In this document: positions 62,334 through 64,000 of the stretch, piece after piece | Position numbering within the stretch: the first letter of the stretch is position 1 | Layout: the number at the start of each line of letters is the position of its first letter | Source of the DNA: Alphaproteobacteria bacterium | Lineage (GTDB): Bacteria; Pseudomonadota; Alphaproteobacteria; Micropepsales; Micropepsaceae | DNA length: 64,000 nucleotides | Direction: 5' to 3' | Assembly: GCA_016124635.1 (NCBI GenBank) | Contig: WGNJ01000001.1 | Coordinates: 1-64,000, forward strand | The notes under the pieces: generated by a model | What the model saw: only the letters and a program-made list of their open reading frames with translations | Database searches by the model: none | Told to the model about the DNA's origin: nothing | Translations under genes and position numbers: made by a program

Positions 62334-64000
62334 ATGAAAACGGAACAGCCGGTCGCCATCAAACGCGAAGACTACAAGCCAACGCCCTATCGCGTTTCCA
62401 AAACCGAGCTCGAATTTCACCTCGAGCCCACGGCGACACGCGTTTACGCCGCGCTCCACTTTGAGCGGCAGACCGAGACCAACGACCCGGTCGTTCTCAA
62501 CGGCGAACACCTGAAGCTGCTCGATATCCAGCTCGACGGCCGGCCGCTGGCGAAAGACGCCTATGAGCTGACCGAAGACAAACTGATCATCAAAAACCCG
62601 CCGCCGGTTCGCTTTCGCCTCGACACGGCGGTCGAGATCGATCCGCAGGGCAATGTGGCGCTCTCCGGCCTCTATATGTCGGATGGCATGTTCTGCAGCC
62701 AGTGCGAGGCGGAAGGATTCCGCCGCATCACCTATTCGCTCGACCGCCCCGACAACATGTCGGCCTATCGCGTCCGTATTGTCGCCGACCGCGCGCGCTT
62801 TCCCATTTTGCTATCGAACGGCAATCCGTCGGGGTACGAAGCGCTGCCGGGCGGCCGCCACATGGCGGAGTGGGACGATCCGTTCCCCAAGCCCTGTTAT
62901 CTCTTCGCTCTCGTCGCCGGCGACCTCGCGCACTTTGAGGATCACTTCGTCACCAAGTCCGGGCGGCGTGTGAAGCTCGGCATCTACGTGACGCACGGCA
63001 ATGAGGACAAAGTCTCCTACGCCATGGGCGCCCTGAAGCGTTCGATGAAATGGGACGAGGACACGTTCGGCCGCGAGTACGACCTCGACGTCTTCAACAT
63101 CGTCGCCGTCAGCGCCTTCAATTTCGGCGCCATGGAGAACAAGGGCCTCAACATCTTCAACGACAAGCTGGTGCTTGCTCGACCCGACACCGCGACCGAC
63201 GTCGATTACGATTTGATCGAAGCCGTCATCGGCCACGAATATTTCCACAATTGGTCGGGCAATCGTGTCACCTGCCGCGATTGGTTCCAGCTCTCGCTGA
63301 AGGAAGGCTTCACCGTCTTCCGCGACCAATCGTTCTCCGCCGACATGCGCTCGGCCGCTGTGGAGCGCATCGGCGACGTGCGCATGCTGCGCAATCGCCA
63401 ATTTCAGGAAGACGCCGGACCTCTTGCCCATCCGGTGCGCCCGGACTCCTACGTCACCATCGACAATTTCTATACGGCGACGGTCTACGAGAAGGGCGCA
63501 GAACTCTGTCGCATGGTGCAGACCATCTTGGGCCGCGAGAAATTCCGCAAAGGCTCGGACCTCTACTTTGCGCGCCACGACGGCACGGCCGCGACGTGCG
63601 ACGACTTCATCAAGGCGATGGAAGACGCGAACGGCGTCGATCTCACGCAGTTCAAGCTCTGGTACGCGCAAGCGGGAACCCCGGAGATAAAGGCGCACGG
63701 CAAATACGATTCCGGATCGAAAACGTATGAGCTGACCCTCGAACAGCATTTGGCGCCGACGCCCGGCCAGTCTCACAAGAAACCGATGCACATCCCGGTG
63801 GCCGTCGGCCTTGTCGGCCGCAACTCCGGCAAGGATGTGCCGCTGCATCTCGACGGCGAGCCGGCGGTGGCATCAACGCAGGTCCTGCAGCTCCGCGAGG
63901 CGAAGCAAACCTTCCGCTTCAAGAATGTCGGCGAGGCGGCCGTGCCGTCGATCGGCCGTGGGTTCTCGGCGCCGGCTAAGTTCGTCGCCGATCTGACGGC
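62334..64000 (+). CDS. pepN: Aminopeptidase N (M1 family), N-terminal part cut by window edge
   Basis: 555 codons are visible, from ATG 62334 to the edge; the family is normally about 870-880 aa, so the last third is missing. Residues about 12-200 are the M1 beta-sandwich domain; GAMEN is at 265-269 and the zinc site HEYFH is at 301-305 with the third ligand E324 in SLKEG. This is the gamma/alphaproteobacterial PepN type, a soluble enzyme that removes N-terminal residues from peptides in the last step of protein turnover. The C-terminal part seen here already includes the start of the middle domain (KYDSGSKTYELTLEQHLAPTPGQ). Start judged by homology; the ribosome-binding site is weak. Confidence 0.95.
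   Translation, partial: MKTEQPVAIKREDYKPTPYRVSKTELEFHLEPTATRVYAALHFERQTETNDPVVLNGEHLKLLDIQLDGRPLAKDAYELTEDKLIIKNPPPVRFRLDTAVEIDPQGNVALSGLYMSDGMFCSQCEAEGFRRITYSLDRPDNMSAYRVRIVADRARFPILLSNGNPSGYEALPGGRHMAEWDDPFPKPCYLFALVAGDLAHFEDHFVTKSGRRVKLGIYVTHGNEDKVSYAMGALKRSMKWDEDTFGREYDLDVFNIVAVSAFNFGAMENKGLNIFNDKLVLARPDTATDVDYDLIEAVIGHEYFHNWSGNRVTCRDWFQLSLKEGFTVFRDQSFSADMRSAAVERIGDVRMLRNRQFQEDAGPLAHPVRPDSYVTIDNFYTATVYEKGAELCRMVQTILGREKFRKGSDLYFARHDGTAATCDDFIKAMEDANGVDLTQFKLWYAQAGTPEIKAHGKYDSGSKTYELTLEQHLAPTPGQSHKKPMHIPVAVGLVGRNSGKDVPLHLDGEPAVASTQVLQLREAKQTFRFKNVGEAAVPSIGRGFSAPAKFVADLT

Overview
The window looks like ordinary chromosome of an alphaproteobacterium, probably of the Hyphomicrobiales (Rhizobiales) type. 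The evidence is a C4-pathway 5-aminolevulinate synthase (hemA), a MucR/Ros-type regulator, an LdtR-like MarR regulator, an nrdR-ribD-ribE-ribB run, hopanoid-transport genes hpnN/hpnM, a MotB stator protein and a CtrA-type box. Base composition is high in GC and codon use is uniform. I see no rRNA, tRNA, insertion sequence, prophage, integrase or CRISPR array. The two ends cut through ribB (left) and pepN (right).

Layout. 0-2.5 kb: riboflavin operon led by nrdR, on the minus strand. 2.5-5.5 kb: MucR-like regulator with a good terminator, then a small conserved-type ORF, hemA and an LdtR-like MarR regulator. 5.6-9.7 kb: valine-degradation genes (isobutyryl-CoA dehydrogenase, 3-hydroxyisobutyryl-CoA hydrolase, 3-hydroxyisobutyrate dehydrogenase) interrupted by a PAS-domain gene on the other strand. 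9.7-21.1 kb: housekeeping mixture (hemB, a second beta-hydroxyacid dehydrogenase, flavin reductase, motB, bpt, an MFS transporter, cobA-type methyltransferase, retropepsin-like protease, phosphomannomutase, TauE/SafE exporter, dusA). 21.4-26.5 kb: membrane AraC regulator with a secreted amidohydrolase, a frameshifted YHYH-domain gene, a pirin and a DUF3297 protein. 26.6-32.1 kb: hpnN and hpnM convergent, a thioesterase and a REC-EAL c-di-GMP phosphodiesterase. 32.1-38.4 kb: BaiN-like flavoprotein, YaiI family, a sortase with its VIT/VWA substrate, and an Ada-AlkA fusion. 38.5-43.2 kb: mitochondrial-type aconitase divergent from a LysR regulator, a secreted protein, and a pyroglutamyl peptidase.

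43.2-50.5 kb: a MarR regulator co-directional with two acyl-CoA dehydrogenases and divergent from an RND efflux adaptor/pump pair, with a palindromic operator candidate between. 50.5-58.2 kb: a CtrA-box gene of unknown function, a TPR protein, a 53-aa minus-strand gene with its own terminator, an OmpA-domain protein, a sterol-desaturase family protein, a PD-(D/E)XK-type GxxExxY protein, a small secreted protein with a Nudix hydrolase, a metallo-beta-lactamase-fold protein and a GIY-YIG nuclease. 58.7-62 kb: a lipid-linked glycosylation cluster (DPM1/GtrA-type GT2, cupin, GT39). 62.3 kb to the end: pepN.

The most interesting items are the 53-aa gene whose start codon abuts a palindrome containing its ribosome-binding site; the perfect TTAA-N7-TTAA box before an unknown gene; the self-contained Gram-negative sortase/substrate pair; the one-base frameshift in the YHYH gene; operator-like palindromes at the LysR/aconitase and MarR/RND intergenic regions and before the glycosyltransferase cluster; and a strong orphan terminator at 62.2 kb that may close a small RNA. 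I did not find a convincing wholly new multi-gene system. All family names come from reading the translations; no database search was run.
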